Assembly (NCBI RefSeq): GCF_018966525.1
Contig: NZ_CP076607.1
Span: 2,976,001 to 3,040,000 of the forward strand
Length of the DNA: 64,000 bases
Direction: 5' to 3'
Source of the DNA: Paenibacillus sophorae
Lineage (GTDB): Bacteria; Bacillota; Bacilli; Paenibacillales; Paenibacillaceae
The position numbers were made by a program, and so were the translations under genes. Within the stretch, counting starts at the first letter, position 1. Every line of letters begins with the position of its first letter. Shown in pieces: positions 17,671-26,395 of this stretch. Below the pieces are notes generated by a model. It saw nothing but the letters and a program-made list of their open reading frames with translations. It did no database searches and was not told where the DNA came from.

Positions 17671-17704
17671 ATCGGATAGGAGGCTATCCATTAGTTGGAT
17701 AGCC
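17671..17704. repeat. Palindrome at the 3' edge of the group II intron
   Basis: ATCGGATAGGAGGCTATCCA (17671-17690) occurs in the same orientation at 20334-20353. Here it forms the hairpin GGCTATCC / GGATAGCC (17682-17689 and 17697-17704). The two copies bracket the group II intron remnant. Group IIC introns insert next to terminator hairpins, which may explain one copy but not both. Confidence 0.75.
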
Positions 17705-17935
17705 GACCTTCCACACCACCGTACATACCGTTCGGTATACGGCGGTTCAACCGTTTGAGTACAATTGACGAAGATGCTCGTACTGCGTAGGAAAGTCATA
17801 ATATCCTGCCTGTGCGAGCTTTTCGTTTGTAATAGAACGGGACAGAACCGGGCTTCCGGCTATGCGCCAGTAGCCCAAGCGGGAGTTTCCCCATGGGTAG
17901 GCCTGCCACTCCGGTACTCCCAGCTTCCGCAGATT

Positions 17936-18955
17936 CTACACCTTGGTTCTCGGCTTCTTCCATTGCTTCCAGATGTACATACGGAGCCGCCTTCGCAGCC
18001 ATTCATTCCAGCTTTGCAGGATTCGCTTCATGTCGGCTACATAGAAATAGCCGATCCATCCGCGAATGTAGACCTTTACGTTTTCCATCACCTGCCTGGC
18101 ATTTCTGCCTTGCCTTCGGCTCGTTAGCTCTTTCAGTCTCCTCTTTGCCTTTACCAGGGATTGTCGGTGGACGCGGATGTACACGCCGTTTCCGTTCTTT
18201 CCCATCGCGAAGCCGAGGAATTTGAAATGCTTCTGCGCGACTACGCTGACGACCTTGCTTTTCTGCGTATTCATCTTCAGTCTCAGCTTGTTCTCCAGGT
18301 ACGTCCGGCTGGTTGCCAGTAGCCGCATTGCGGCCCGTTTACTCCTGGCCAGCACCACGATGTCATCCGCATAGCGGATGACGGTCACGTCTCGGCTTTG
18401 CATCTCCTGATCGAATTCGTTCAGATAGATGTTCGCCTAAAGCGGCGATAGAGGACCTCCCTGCGGAGACCCTTCTTCCGTTTCGCGGCGTATTCCGTTT
18501 TCTATGACTCCGCTTTTCAGGTACTTCTTGATCAAGCCGCTTACCCGCTTGTCCTGGATTTGCTTGCGCAGCAGGTTCATCAAGAGCTCATGGTTCAGCG
18601 TGTCGAAGTACCTTGAGAGGTCGATTTCTACCGCATGGCCGTATCCCTGCTCCGCATAGGCCTTCACTTTTCGAATCGCCTGCTGCGCGCTCCGTCCTGG
18701 GCGATAGCCGTAGCTTCCATCCGAGAACAGCGGCTCGAACAGCAGTTGCAACTGCTGAGCGATGGCTTGCTGGATGATGCGATCCACCACCGTGGGAATG
18801 CCCAGCTTTCTCACTCCGCTTCCATCTAGTTGGAGGATTTCCTTGCGCCGTACCGGGTTCGGCTTGTACCGGCCATCCCGAATGCTTTGCAGCAACTAGT
18901 CTCTGTTTTCCCGCAACCAGGGCAGTGCCGCTTCCTTGAGACTTACGATTGTTCG
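17936..18955 (-). pseudogene. Group II intron reverse transcriptase/maturase, broken
   Basis: Minus-strand frame with intron reverse transcriptase motifs: RRKEILQLDGSGVRKLGIPT, YGYRPGRSAQQAI, EGSPQGGPLSPL, and the active site IRYADDIVVLARS, then the maturase domain (FKFLGFAMGKNG, GYFYVADMKRILQSW). In-frame TAG codons interrupt it at 18437-18439 (between SPL and ANIYLNEFD) and at 18896-18898 (before LLQSIRDGRY). The frame can be followed upstream to LKEAALPWLRENRD, but the first finger region is absent, apparently deleted together with the IS3 insertion. Confidence 0.85.
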
Positions 18956-19099
18956 GCCCTTCCTGGGAAAAAAATTCCCGGTACTATGGCCTCTGCTGAC
19001 TTCTCACAGCAAGCTTTACTCCGTCTTTCGGATTTTTTTCCTACTCCACGTCTGTGAGACCTCCCCGGGTAAGAGCGATAACCTTCCTCTCATCCACCT

Positions 19100-19449
19100 G
19101 CCACATTTACATGATGGGGTTCGCGGGAGACGGTACGCTCGGAGATGGCAATGCCGCTGCGTTTGAGGTGCCGGGTGAGCTTGGGACTGCCGTAGAGCCT
19201 ATTCGACTGGGCATACGCCTGCTTCACGTTCTCTGTCCATTCCCGATGTTGCCGCGCGCGTTCGCTTTCCGGTCTGGACCGCCATTTGTAATATCCGCTG
19301 CGAGATACGTTGAGGACGCAGCACAACTTCTCCAATCGGTACTCGAAGCGGTGTTCATGGATGAACGAATACTTTACCGACGGTCTTTTGCGAAGTAGTG
19401 CATCGCTTTTTTTAGGATTTCGTTTTCCTCTTGAAGTTCCCGGATACAT
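19100..19449 (-). pseudogene. IS3-family OrfB, N-terminal part only
   Basis: Minus-strand frame giving KYSFIHEHRFEYRLEKLCCV, LNVSRSGYYKWRSRPES and RLYGSPKLTRHLKRSGI, the HTH and linker part of IS3-family OrfB. It ends after SERTVSR, so the integrase core with the DDE residues is missing. It lies in the -1 frame after OrfA, joined by a TAAAAAAAG slippery run near 19410, the usual IS3 frameshift site. Confidence 0.8.
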
Positions 19450-19658
19450 TTCTGCATCTCCCGCATCTGATGTTCTTCGGATTTGAACACCTGCGCGGCA
19501 GTGATCTCAGGCTCTGCTGCAAACTTCTTGACCCAGCCATACACGGTATTGTCATTGATCTTGAGTTCCCGGGCGACCTCCGCCACCGGCTTGCCGCTTT
19601 CCTTAATATGCTGCACCGTCTGCCGCTTGAACGCTTCGTCATACACAGGTTTTTTCAT
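19374..19658 (-). CDS. IS3-family OrfA (transposase DNA-binding subunit)
   Basis: A 94-residue protein: MKKPVYDEAFKRQTVQHIKE, then the HTH VAEVARELKINDNTVYGWVK, and a leucine-zipper-like tail REMQKCIRELQEENEILKKA, as in IS3 OrfA. It is complete, but the partner OrfB is truncated, so transposition from this copy is unlikely. It lies inside the remnant of the group IIC intron. Confidence 0.85.
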   Translation of the reverse strand: MKKPVYDEAFKRQTVQHIKESGKPVAEVARELKINDNTVYGWVKKFAAEPEITAAQVFKSEEHQMREMQKCIRELQEENEILKKAMHYFAKDRR

Positions 19659-19749
19659 TCGACACAGTCTCCTTTTTCTTCGCTGTTCCTTTCAGTATAT
19701 TCTGTGTCTACTATTCAGTCTAACTTCACTTGTCTAAAGGAGTTTTTTC

Positions 19750-20180
19750 CCGCAGCCCTTAAGTTTTTTAACAGAATTCCTCAACTCTGTACCTTAAAGT
19801 TTGTGCAACTCTACCCTACAGCAGAATCTTTAACGGGTGTATCCCTAAAAGATCTGGGCCGTGTATTGAGTGATCTTCGTCACAAAGCTCCAAATGATAA
19901 AGCCGAGAAAATACTCTATAACAAAGCTCGCAGAAGGACATCTTGCGTAAAGCCCTTTCGTAACGCTCTACATGAGTTCGCATGGTGTTCTATAGATGGG
20001 AGCCTTGGGCAAAAGAATATTATTATCGCAAACGTAAAGAGGGAAAAAGCCATCATGTAGCAATTCGTTCTTTAGCTAATAATTGGGTACGGATCATTTT
20101 TGCATTGTGGAGAAAACAGGAAAATTACGACTCAACTGTTTTTATAACATCCCAAACAAGGCACTTCCAAAAAACGAGAT
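19750..20180 (+). pseudogene. IS110-family transposase relic, C-terminal part
   Basis: Plus-strand pieces in two frames: LKFFNRIPQLCTLKFVQLYP, ESLTGVSLKDLGRVLSDLRH and AEKILYNKARRRT, then FYRWEPWAKEYYYRKRKEGK, SHHVAIRSLANNWVRIIFAL. The last piece matches the conserved C-terminus of IS110 transposases. A frameshift separates the parts and the RuvC-like N-terminal DEDD domain is absent. Confidence 0.65.
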
Positions 20181-20333
20181 AAGGGATTATGCCAACCCTA
20201 AAGGAATCATCCACATATAAAACAGAACATATATTCTATATTGACATAGAGGGTCTTGCCTTCAGCTAACAGTTCCTACTGCCAAGCCTATAGCGGACTT
20301 TCACCGCCTAGTTATCGCCCATGCCGGGCGCAC

Positions 20334-20378
20334 ATCGGATAGGAGGCTATCCAACTCATGGATAGCCTCCTATCCGAT
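20334..20378. repeat. Perfect 19-bp-arm palindrome beside the intron 5' end
   Basis: Arms ATCGGATAGGAGGCTATCC (20334-20352) and its exact complement (20360-20378) enclose the loop AACTCAT. On the minus strand it sits just after the short-chain dehydrogenase gene and directly before the group II intron start, so it may be that gene's terminator used as the intron target. A second, partial copy is at 17671-17704. Confidence 0.85.
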
Positions 20379-20401
20379 TCATTTTTCTTATCGAATGGGC
20401 T

Positions 20402-21379
20402 CTATGAGCTCGTGGTCATCCCGCCATCAACATGAAGCACTTGCCCTGTAACATAACGGGAATCATCTGAAGCCAGGTAGACATATGTAGGTGCAAGCTC
20501 AAACGGTTGCGCGGCTCGGCCCATGGGCGAGTCAGCGCCGAGGATTGCAATGAGATCGGCCGACATGCTGGACGGAACAAGCGGTGTCCATACTGGGCCG
20601 GGGGCTACTGCATTTACGCGAATCCCTTTCTTGACAAGGCTATTGGCGAGTGCTCGGGTGAAGCCAACTATAGCTCCTTTGGTGGCGGTGTAATCGATTA
20701 GCAATGCATACCCCGCATAAGTAACTACTGAGGTCGTTCCAATTATTGAGCTTCCAGCCTTCAAATAGGGTAAAGCGGCGCGAGTAATGTAAAAATGAGA
20801 GTAGATATTCACTTTAAACGTATCGTCAAACTGCTCGTCGGTGATGTCAGTGAGTTCGTTCTGCTGAAACTGGACGCCGACATTGTTTACAAGGATATCT
20901 AGATGTCCAAAAGTGGCGATGGTATGTTTCACCAGGTCAGAGCAAAGCCGCTTATCTCGGACATCTCCAGGAAGGAGCAAACAGTTTCGCCCCAATTCCT
21001 CAATCCGCTGTTTGACGGAATTGGCATCTTCGTGTTCGTCTAGGTATGAGATAGCTACATCGGCACCCTCCTTTGCGAATGCAATAGCTGTGGCCCCGCC
21101 GATGCCGCTATCTCCGCCTGTGATCAGGGCGACTTTGCCGGTAAGTTTATCGCTCCCCCTGTACTGCGGATTTTCCATAATGGGTTTCGGTATCATGAGT
21201 CGGTTAAGACCTGGTTGGCGGAACTGTCGTTGCTCAGGGAAGGTTAATGGGATGTCTTGATACTGTGTAATCTTACCGTAGAATGAGTATATTGGATAGG
21301 GAGAAGTTACCATCCGTTGCTCGAATTGTTGCTGCAAGTTGTGAATGGCGGCATAAAGTTGGTTATCTTCTTGTTTCAT
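20402..21379 (-). CDS. Short-chain dehydrogenase, general-stress type (YdaD/YhdF-like)
   Basis: A 325-residue protein from the ATG at 21379 with AAGGAGGACGAAC upstream. A long N-terminal extension (QDIPLTFPEQRQFRQPG) precedes the Rossmann motif TGGDSGIGGATAIAFAKEGA; NNVG and the catalytic Tyr-Lys pair in IDYTATKGA follow, then VNAVAPGPVWTPL. The extension is typical of the Bacillus general stress dehydrogenases such as GsiB-regulon YdaD/YhdF. It likely reduces an aldehyde or ketone with NAD(P)H; substrate unknown. Confidence 0.88.
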   Translation of the reverse strand: MKQEDNQLYAAIHNLQQQFEQRMVTSPYPIYSFYGKITQYQDIPLTFPEQRQFRQPGLNRLMIPKPIMENPQYRGSDKLTGKVALITGGDSGIGGATAIAFAKEGADVAISYLDEHEDANSVKQRIEELGRNCLLLPGDVRDKRLCSDLVKHTIATFGHLDILVNNVGVQFQQNELTDITDEQFDDTFKVNIYSHFYITRAALPYLKAGSSIIGTTSVVTYAGYALLIDYTATKGAIVGFTRALANSLVKKGIRVNAVAPGPVWTPLVPSSMSADLIAILGADSPMGRAAQPFELAPTYVYLASDDSRYVTGQVLHVDGGMTTSS

Positions 21380-21536
21380 GTTCGTCCTCCTTCGATATCG
21401 CATTATTGAGAGTATAGTATATGCCGGTCTAGATGGGTTGATGTTAGTGGAATCAAATGGGGATTAAATACTAATTGTTGTATTTCACTGCCACCTGCAT
21501 ATGATAAAGGAAAAACCGTAAGGAGGGATCAATACC

Positions 21537-21707
21537 GTGAAGGTTGAGTTTAGTTTGCAAGTAAAGAGAATCCTTGAGCGTGAATCTTCACAGAAGGCTT
21601 ATATGCATTACGATGCTAACCCGTTCACCTGGTCCGCGCCGGTAATTATGCCTCGCCCGCCATATTATGCTTCACCACGTTTCGAATGGAGCTATCCATT
21701 GATATAA
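21537..21707 (+). CDS. Small hypothetical protein (56 residues)
   Basis: A GTG at 21537 follows AAGGAGGGATCAATACC, a near-perfect ribosome binding site. The product begins VKVEFSLQVKRILERESSQK and contains AYMHYDANPFTWSAP and a Pro/Tyr-rich end (MPRPPYYASPRFEWSYPLI). It has no cysteine or membrane segment. It is read divergently from the stress dehydrogenase. I do not recognise a family; the aromatic, proline-rich tail would suit a small spore or envelope protein, but that is a guess. Confidence 0.55.
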   Translation: MKVEFSLQVKRILERESSQKAYMHYDANPFTWSAPVIMPRPPYYASPRFEWSYPLI

Positions 21708-21898
21708 GATAGCCAGTTCCAATTGCAGCGCTAAGTAAGTTTATATCGGTTTCTCCCGCTTCTTCACTTAATGATAGACGGGACTGAAACCGTATGTATG
21801 AAACACCTAAACACATTTTCAAGTTCAAGCAGCCAGCCGTCGGAGATCCATTAATCAGTTTTGTTTGAATCCGATTTGAGTCAAAGCAGGTGGTATAC

Positions 21899-22120
21899 TT
21901 ATGACGGTTTGAACAAAGATTGCCGTCGTTGTTTACATGGTATCTTCGGACTATACGCTTTAGACATTAGGATGGAATGAAACGATGCGATAGAGGCATT
22001 ATCAGCAGGCGTTCCTTTACGGGACGTGATCATGGTAATGCCTTTTCCTTTTACCGCAGCCTGGCACGCCCGAAAGGAATATATGCTTCTTGGCCGCTCG
22101 CCGTGAGCAAACAGAATCAA
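21899..22120 (-). pseudogene. IS3-family OrfB C-terminal relic
   Basis: The minus strand encodes GITMITSRKGTPADNASIAS followed by FHSILMSKAYSP, matching the SRKGTPxDNAxIESFHSxLK segment around the last Asp/Glu of IS3-family integrases. Nothing else of the gene remains. The bases 21708-21898 before it hold nothing I recognise. Confidence 0.6.
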
Positions 22121-22146
22121 GACATAGTGCAGTATAATGTTAAATT

Positions 22147-22425
22147 ATGGTTACTCCGAAGCACAAGGAATCACATGGTCTAAGCGTATACGCTGCTAGA
22201 AAGAAGGGATTTTCGATGGAAGTCATGCAGCTATTGATAGTACAGCGTTTTCAGCTTATGAGAAAAACAACCAAATTAATAACAGATCCAACGGGGCATC
22301 CTAACTGGGGAACGAAGTTTTACTCCTTCCCTTTGGGCAACAAGGTGAAGTGGTTTGGTGACAAGCTCCATCTTGCTGTCGACACCTGTCACAAAAATTC
22401 CATAAAGATAATTAACAATTTTTAA
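22147..22425 (+). pseudogene. Transposase fragment (IS1182/IS5-like)
   Basis: The frame contains TDPTGHPNWGTKFYSFPLGN and KVKWFGDKLHLAVDTCHKNS, resembling the segment around the first catalytic Asp of DDE transposases (WFGYKLHLAVD). The remainder is absent. The stretch to the next gene (22426-22601) is AT-rich and presumably holds that gene's promoter. Confidence 0.45.
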
Positions 22426-22601
22426 TGATTTATTCAATAATAAACAAATCGCGTTCTCTTAACTATTGTAAGCATCCTGTTTCTATATGTAAAATTATAA
22501 ACAGTAGTTGACTAATCAATGAATGATGACTTTATTTGTTGGGTGAAGTCAAACCCACAAAAATTATTTTCAATACAAATTAAGAAAGGAAGTTATTAAT
22601 T

Positions 22602-23351
22602 ATGTCTAATATTCAAGATAAAGTTGTTGTTATTATGGGTGCATCCAGTGGAATTGGAGAAGCAACTACCAAAAAGCTTGCACAAGAAGGAGCAAAATTA
22701 GTCATTGCGGCTCGTCGTGAAGATCGTTTGAAAGCTCTTGTTGAAACATTACCAAATACTGAAATTACATACGCGGTTGCCGACGTATCGAATAGAGAGG
22801 AAGTCCAAGCAGTTGCAGATTTAGCTGTTGAAAAATACAGTCGAATAGATGTCCTTTTTAATAACGCAGGAGTCATGCCAACTGCGCCACTTTCAGAAAC
22901 TCGCTTTGATGAATGGCGTCAAATGTTAGACATTAATATCATGGGTGTTTTAAATGGAATTGCGGCAGTTTTACCTTTAATGAAAAAGCAGCGATCTGGT
23001 CATATTATTGCAACTGACTCCGTAGCTGGACATGTTGTTTATCCAGGTTCTGCTGTGTATTGCGGAACTAAGTTTGCCGTTCGGGCGATCATGGAGGGGC
23101 TTCGCCAGGAAGAAAGAGAAAATAATATTCGATCGACTATAATTTCCCCAGGTGCGGTAAGCACAGAACTTTATACAACAATTAATGATCCTAAAAATCG
23201 AGAATGGGTAAGGGATCTTATGAGTAAAGGTGCAGAAGGTCTTTCTTTGAAATCAAGCGATATCGCAGATGCAGTAGCTTATGTGATCAGTACACCTGAC
23301 ACTGTTTCGGTAAGTGAAATCTTGATTCGACCAACGAAACAAGTCGTATAA
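22602..23351 (+). CDS. Short-chain dehydrogenase/reductase
   Basis: A 249-residue classical SDR: MGASSGIGEATTKKLAQEGA (cofactor loop), NNAG, catalytic Ser in ATDSVAGH and YCGTKFA with the Tyr-Lys pair, then ISPGAVSTEL. The ATG follows AAGAAAGGAAGTTATTAATT. It resembles YdfG/serine-dehydrogenase-like oxidoreductases. It is a single gene followed by its own terminator, in a more AT-rich context than its neighbours. Substrate unknown. Confidence 0.88.
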   Translation: MSNIQDKVVVIMGASSGIGEATTKKLAQEGAKLVIAARREDRLKALVETLPNTEITYAVADVSNREEVQAVADLAVEKYSRIDVLFNNAGVMPTAPLSETRFDEWRQMLDINIMGVLNGIAAVLPLMKKQRSGHIIATDSVAGHVVYPGSAVYCGTKFAVRAIMEGLRQEERENNIRSTIISPGAVSTELYTTINDPKNREWVRDLMSKGAEGLSLKSSDIADAVAYVISTPDTVSVSEILIRPTKQVV

Positions 23352-23417
23352 TGGATTTTACGATTAACGAAATTTCGTCCAACAGCCGACTGCTATAAAA
23401 TTCCATAATAAAAGTTG

Positions 23418-23440
23418 CCCCTAACCTTTTAGGGGTTTTT
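23418..23440 (+). terminator. Rho-independent terminator after the SDR gene
   Basis: Stem CCCCTAA / TTAGGGG with the loop CCTT, followed by TTTTT. It lies 66 bases after the SDR stop. Confidence 0.85.
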
Positions 23441-23857
23441 AGTTTATTTGTATACTAAATTTTTAAATTGGAGCTCAGAAGGATTTGCAGAAGTAGCCTA
23501 ACAAAAAGCCGAAAAATCTAAAAGTTACCCTAACAATATTGCCAAGCCTATTAGAAGACAAGAATTGGAGTATAAATGTCAAAGGATAAACGTGCTGCCC
23601 TTGTTACCAGCAGGAATAAATTAGGTATGAGTTGCCGGATGGTTCGACTCAGTCTATTTCGGGGCATAGCACCGGTATTATTTATAAAAGAGATTATAGG
23701 CTCGTCATCAGAAAAATACTCCAATTTTTAAGCCTCGACTTTCTTGGTTTTCAAGAATTAGGAGGCTTTTTTCAATTTTCGGTTAGTTAAGTTGCTTTTT
23801 TATTCCCCACTTCCCATTTAAATAGTTAGAAACAAATGGAAGAAAGGAGAAGTCAAA
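23441..23857. other. Intergenic stretch with a second hairpin
   Basis: No gene is convincing here. A frame around 23627-23700 reads YELPDGSTQSISGHSTGIIY and may be a fragment of a lost gene. At 23729-23772 AAGCCTC and GAGGCTT flank a 26-base loop and are followed by TTTTTT, a likely terminator. The last 80 bases should hold the promoter of the sigma-factor gene. Confidence 0.4.
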
Positions 23858-24247
23858 ATGAGCTCAGAGTTTAGAACTTGCGAAGCGGAAATGGTTGAAA
23901 AAGGATTTAGCATTTACATTAAGTTATGTCTGCAACATGCCAGAAGAGACTATTTCAAAAAGCTTTACCGAGATTCTTTTTATGTTAGGTCGTATGATGA
24001 AGTTGCATTTGAGACAAACATCATTAACTTTCGTACAAGTACTACAGTATCGATTGAGGATTCCTCAGCACTTTCACAAGCTATCGAAATTCTGAACTCA
24101 TCTGAAAAAAAGGTTCTATTTTTGAAATATTATCAATGTAAAACAGATAAGGAAATAGCCGAATTTATTGGAGTATCAAGACAGGCGATTACGAAGTCAA
24201 GAAAAAAAGTATTGGTGAAACTTAAAAGTCACTTGGAAATACACTAG
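23858..24247 (+). CDS. Sigma-70-like factor with region 4 (SigO-like)
   Basis: A 129-residue protein after AGAAAGGAGAAGTCAAA. The C-terminal 55 residues are a region-4 helix-turn-helix: ILNSSEKKVLFLKYYQCKTD, then KEIAEFIGVSRQAITKSRKK, which binds the -35 element. A normal region 2 is not evident. The following small gene has a region 1.2/2-like sequence, and the pair resembles B. subtilis SigO and its co-factor RsoA, where two proteins share one sigma function. Targets are unknown. Confidence 0.7.
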   Translation: MSSEFRTCEAEMVEKGFSIYIKLCLQHARRDYFKKLYRDSFYVRSYDEVAFETNIINFRTSTTVSIEDSSALSQAIEILNSSEKKVLFLKYYQCKTDKEIAEFIGVSRQAITKSRKKVLVKLKSHLEIH

Positions 24248-24319
24248 TAAGATTGACTTTCACATACGTTCCCCCCCTCCATCATTTGTAATGAAACCTA
24301 TTCAAAAGGGGGAAACGCA

Positions 24320-24520
24320 GTGCACGAAGTAATAGACTTGATTCAACTCGCTCAGAGGGGCGACAAACAAGCTGAGGTTGAACTGATCGAGCGATATAAG
24401 CCGCTGATTAATAAGTATTCAAGGCATAACGGCATGCTTAATGAAGATTGCAAACAACAATTAATCTTAGAATTCATTTTAGCCGTTCGTCGATTTGATC
24501 TCAGCCGTTATCATCATTAA
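24320..24520 (+). CDS. RsoA-like sigma co-factor (HTH_16 type)
   Basis: A 66-residue protein starting at a GTG after AAAAGGGGGAAACGCA. IQLAQRGDKQAEVELIERYK and PLINKYSRHNGMLNEDCKQQ resemble the N-terminal part of sigma-70 factors and the HTH_16 proteins found beside orphan sigma factors. It ends at AVRRFDLSRYHH, before where a full sigma would continue. It lies 72 bases after the region-4 protein and just before a terminator, so the two form an operon. The two together could make one sigma factor. Confidence 0.65.
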   Translation: MHEVIDLIQLAQRGDKQAEVELIERYKPLINKYSRHNGMLNEDCKQQLILEFILAVRRFDLSRYHH

Positions 24521-24528
24521 TGTATGTG

Positions 24529-24574
24529 TTCGCCTTTCAACTGACCATTTGGGACATTTGAAGGGCGAATTTTA
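24529..24574 (+). terminator. Terminator of the split sigma operon
   Basis: Arms TTCGCCTTTCAA (24529-24540) and TTGAAGGGCGAA (24558-24569), with one G-T pair, followed by TTTT. It starts 8 bases after the stop of the small gene. Confidence 0.85.
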
Positions 24575-24955
24575 TGTGCGTTCGGAACAGACAATTGGTC
24601 TGATAACTCAATTCTCAAACTACTAGGGGTAGTACCAGCGTCGCTGTCACCAGGGGCAAAGTAGATGGATATAAATGTTAAATTCATGTCGTAAACGCAT
24701 GAATTAAAATTACAATTATCGTGTCGGGTTGCGTCAATGGTCAAAGACGGAGCTAGGCTGCCAATCCATGTCGGCAGCCTTGTCTTAGTTGGAGATTGAT
24801 CTTTCGTTCCCAGTTAATGTTTTACTGTGATACGGTTCACCGCGAATGATCTTGAACTATTCTGTCCGTTCGTAATCCGCTCTGATTATTGAATTATGTA
24901 ACATTAGACTGACTGACTATGCTGAAGGACAAACAACCGCTTGATGCGGAATATA
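24575..24955. other. Gene-free stretch of about 380 bases
   Basis: No open frame here resembles a protein. A hairpin with GGCTGCC and GGCAGCC arms lies near 24756-24777. The remainder may be the mutated 5' part of the IS1182 element that follows. Confidence 0.4.
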
Positions 24956-25811
24956 CGGTAGGTTCCGGGAACTGAATGTAGAAACGGAATCGGGAGTCGC
25001 CCAAGTGCCGAAGATAACAGAACCACTGAATCTGCTTAAAGAGACCGTTGAAGATGATGTGAAGCAACTGCGCATCTCGCAGGATCAGGATGCGCGTGTC
25101 GGTCATAAGAGCGCTGACTCCTCGTTTTTTGGCTACAAAACGCACCTCGCAATGGCTGAGGAACGGATCATAACGGCAGCGGTAATTACCACTGGTGAGA
25201 AGAATGACGGTAAGCAGTTGCAGACCCTCATCGAGAAAAGCAAAGCAGCCGGAATGAAAGTCAAAACGGTCATTGGAGACACAGCATACTCGGAGAAAGA
25301 TAACATTGCGTACACAAAAACCAACGAAATTGAACTTGTGGCGAAACTGAACCCGCTCATCACGCAAGGCGGCCGCAAGAAGGAAGACGAATTCCTGTTC
25401 AACAAGGAAGCAGGGATGTACGTATGCAAAGCAGGCATATGGCGATTCGGAAAGCTAGGCAAGCTAGGAAGAAAAGAAGGTGGGAAAAATCAGAGGAACA
25501 TTAACTACTTTGATGTAGAAAAGTGCAAGAGTTGCCCCTTCAAGGAAGGGTGTTACAGCGGTGGAGCAAGCAAGATGTACGCTGTAACAATGAAGTCAGA
25601 CGAGCATTCAAAACAAGCAGATTTTCAGGAAAGCGAATACTTTAAAGCTAAGGCGAAAGAACGTTACAAAATTGAAGCCAAGAACAGTGAACTAAAGCAC
25701 CGGCACGGGTATGATGTAGCCACATCCTCGGGTCTGCTTGGTATGCAGTTACAAGGAGCAATGGCCATATTCGCGGTGAATCTAAAACGTATATTGAAAA
25801 TTGTAGAGTAG
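24956..25811 (+). pseudogene. IS1182-family transposase, 5'-truncated
   Basis: The long frame from 25005 contains RISQDQDARVGHKSADSSFF with GYKTHLAMAEERIITA (first Asp region), VIGDTAYSEKDN (second Asp), a four-cysteine-type segment CKSCPFKEGC, and YKIEAKNSELKHRHGYD with the catalytic Glu. These are IS1182 features. The frame can be followed back to FRELNVETESG at 24963, but the N-terminal DNA-binding domain is gone, so the gene is a remnant. Confidence 0.85.
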
Positions 25812-25960
25812 GAAGCACGATGCAATACAATCAAATAGGCGTAAAAACGAAGACATCCACACTCCAATATCTGGAAGTGGATGTCTTCGTTTTCAATTGA
25901 ACTTGCAAGTAGAGCCAAAAAACGGAGGTTCTTCAGCGGCCTCTTTTTGATAGGTGGGGG

Positions 25961-26308
25961 CTATTTTACGTTTACTTTATACATGATTTGCCCGAAATAC
26001 TCCTGCCGAATCGGATATACGACATCTCCCAGTGTGAGGTGCTTGCCGTCATTCATCCAGTCCTGACGCTGCGATTCTAAGAAGTTTTGTGTCATATACT
26101 GAATAGCCCAATACTGTCGGATACCCTCGAACGAGAGCAATTGATATTGGTTAAATCCTAGCAGTTCTCTGAAATAACGATAGCTCGTCTCGATGTTCCA
26201 TCGCATGTGATAGCAGCTTAGGATTGTAACAGTATCCAGGCTCTCATCCGTGCACAAGAGAACTTGCGGTTTGCTCGAGTCGGTGTAATCATCTTTCCAT
26301 GACAGCAA
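25961..26308 (-). pseudogene. IS4/IS701-type transposase, C-terminal relic
   Basis: Minus-strand frame with CTDESLDTVTILSCYHMRWN and IETSYRYFRELLGFNQYQLL, the segment holding the last catalytic Glu in IS4 and IS701 transposases. The first two thirds are missing. It ends near the IS1182 relic, in a row of dead elements. Confidence 0.7.
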
Positions 26309-26395
26309 AGCTTTGCACAGAATCGGTTCCCAGTATTAATATGCCATATCTATTTAGTAGAAAAACTCATCTTGTGTGACAGGGTCTCACTTGCA

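Larger units (their letters stand above)
17705..20333 (-). mobile_element. Group IIC intron remnant with nested insertions
   Basis: On the minus strand the 5' end at 20333 begins GTGCGCCCGGCAT and runs into GGCGGTGAAAGTCCGC, typical of bacterial class C introns. The 3' end near 17705 has a domain V-like segment (about 17710-17755, with GAACCGCCGTATACCGAACG). Between the ends are a broken reverse transcriptase (17936-18898), IS3 debris (19.1-19.7 kb) and an IS110 relic (19.75-20.18 kb), and the N-terminal part of the reverse transcriptase is missing. The intron can no longer splice or move normally. Confidence 0.75.

Noticed and set aside
17765..18225. Overlapping plus-strand open frames
   Set aside because: They are antisense to the intron reverse transcriptase, which has clear motifs (YADD) on the minus strand.
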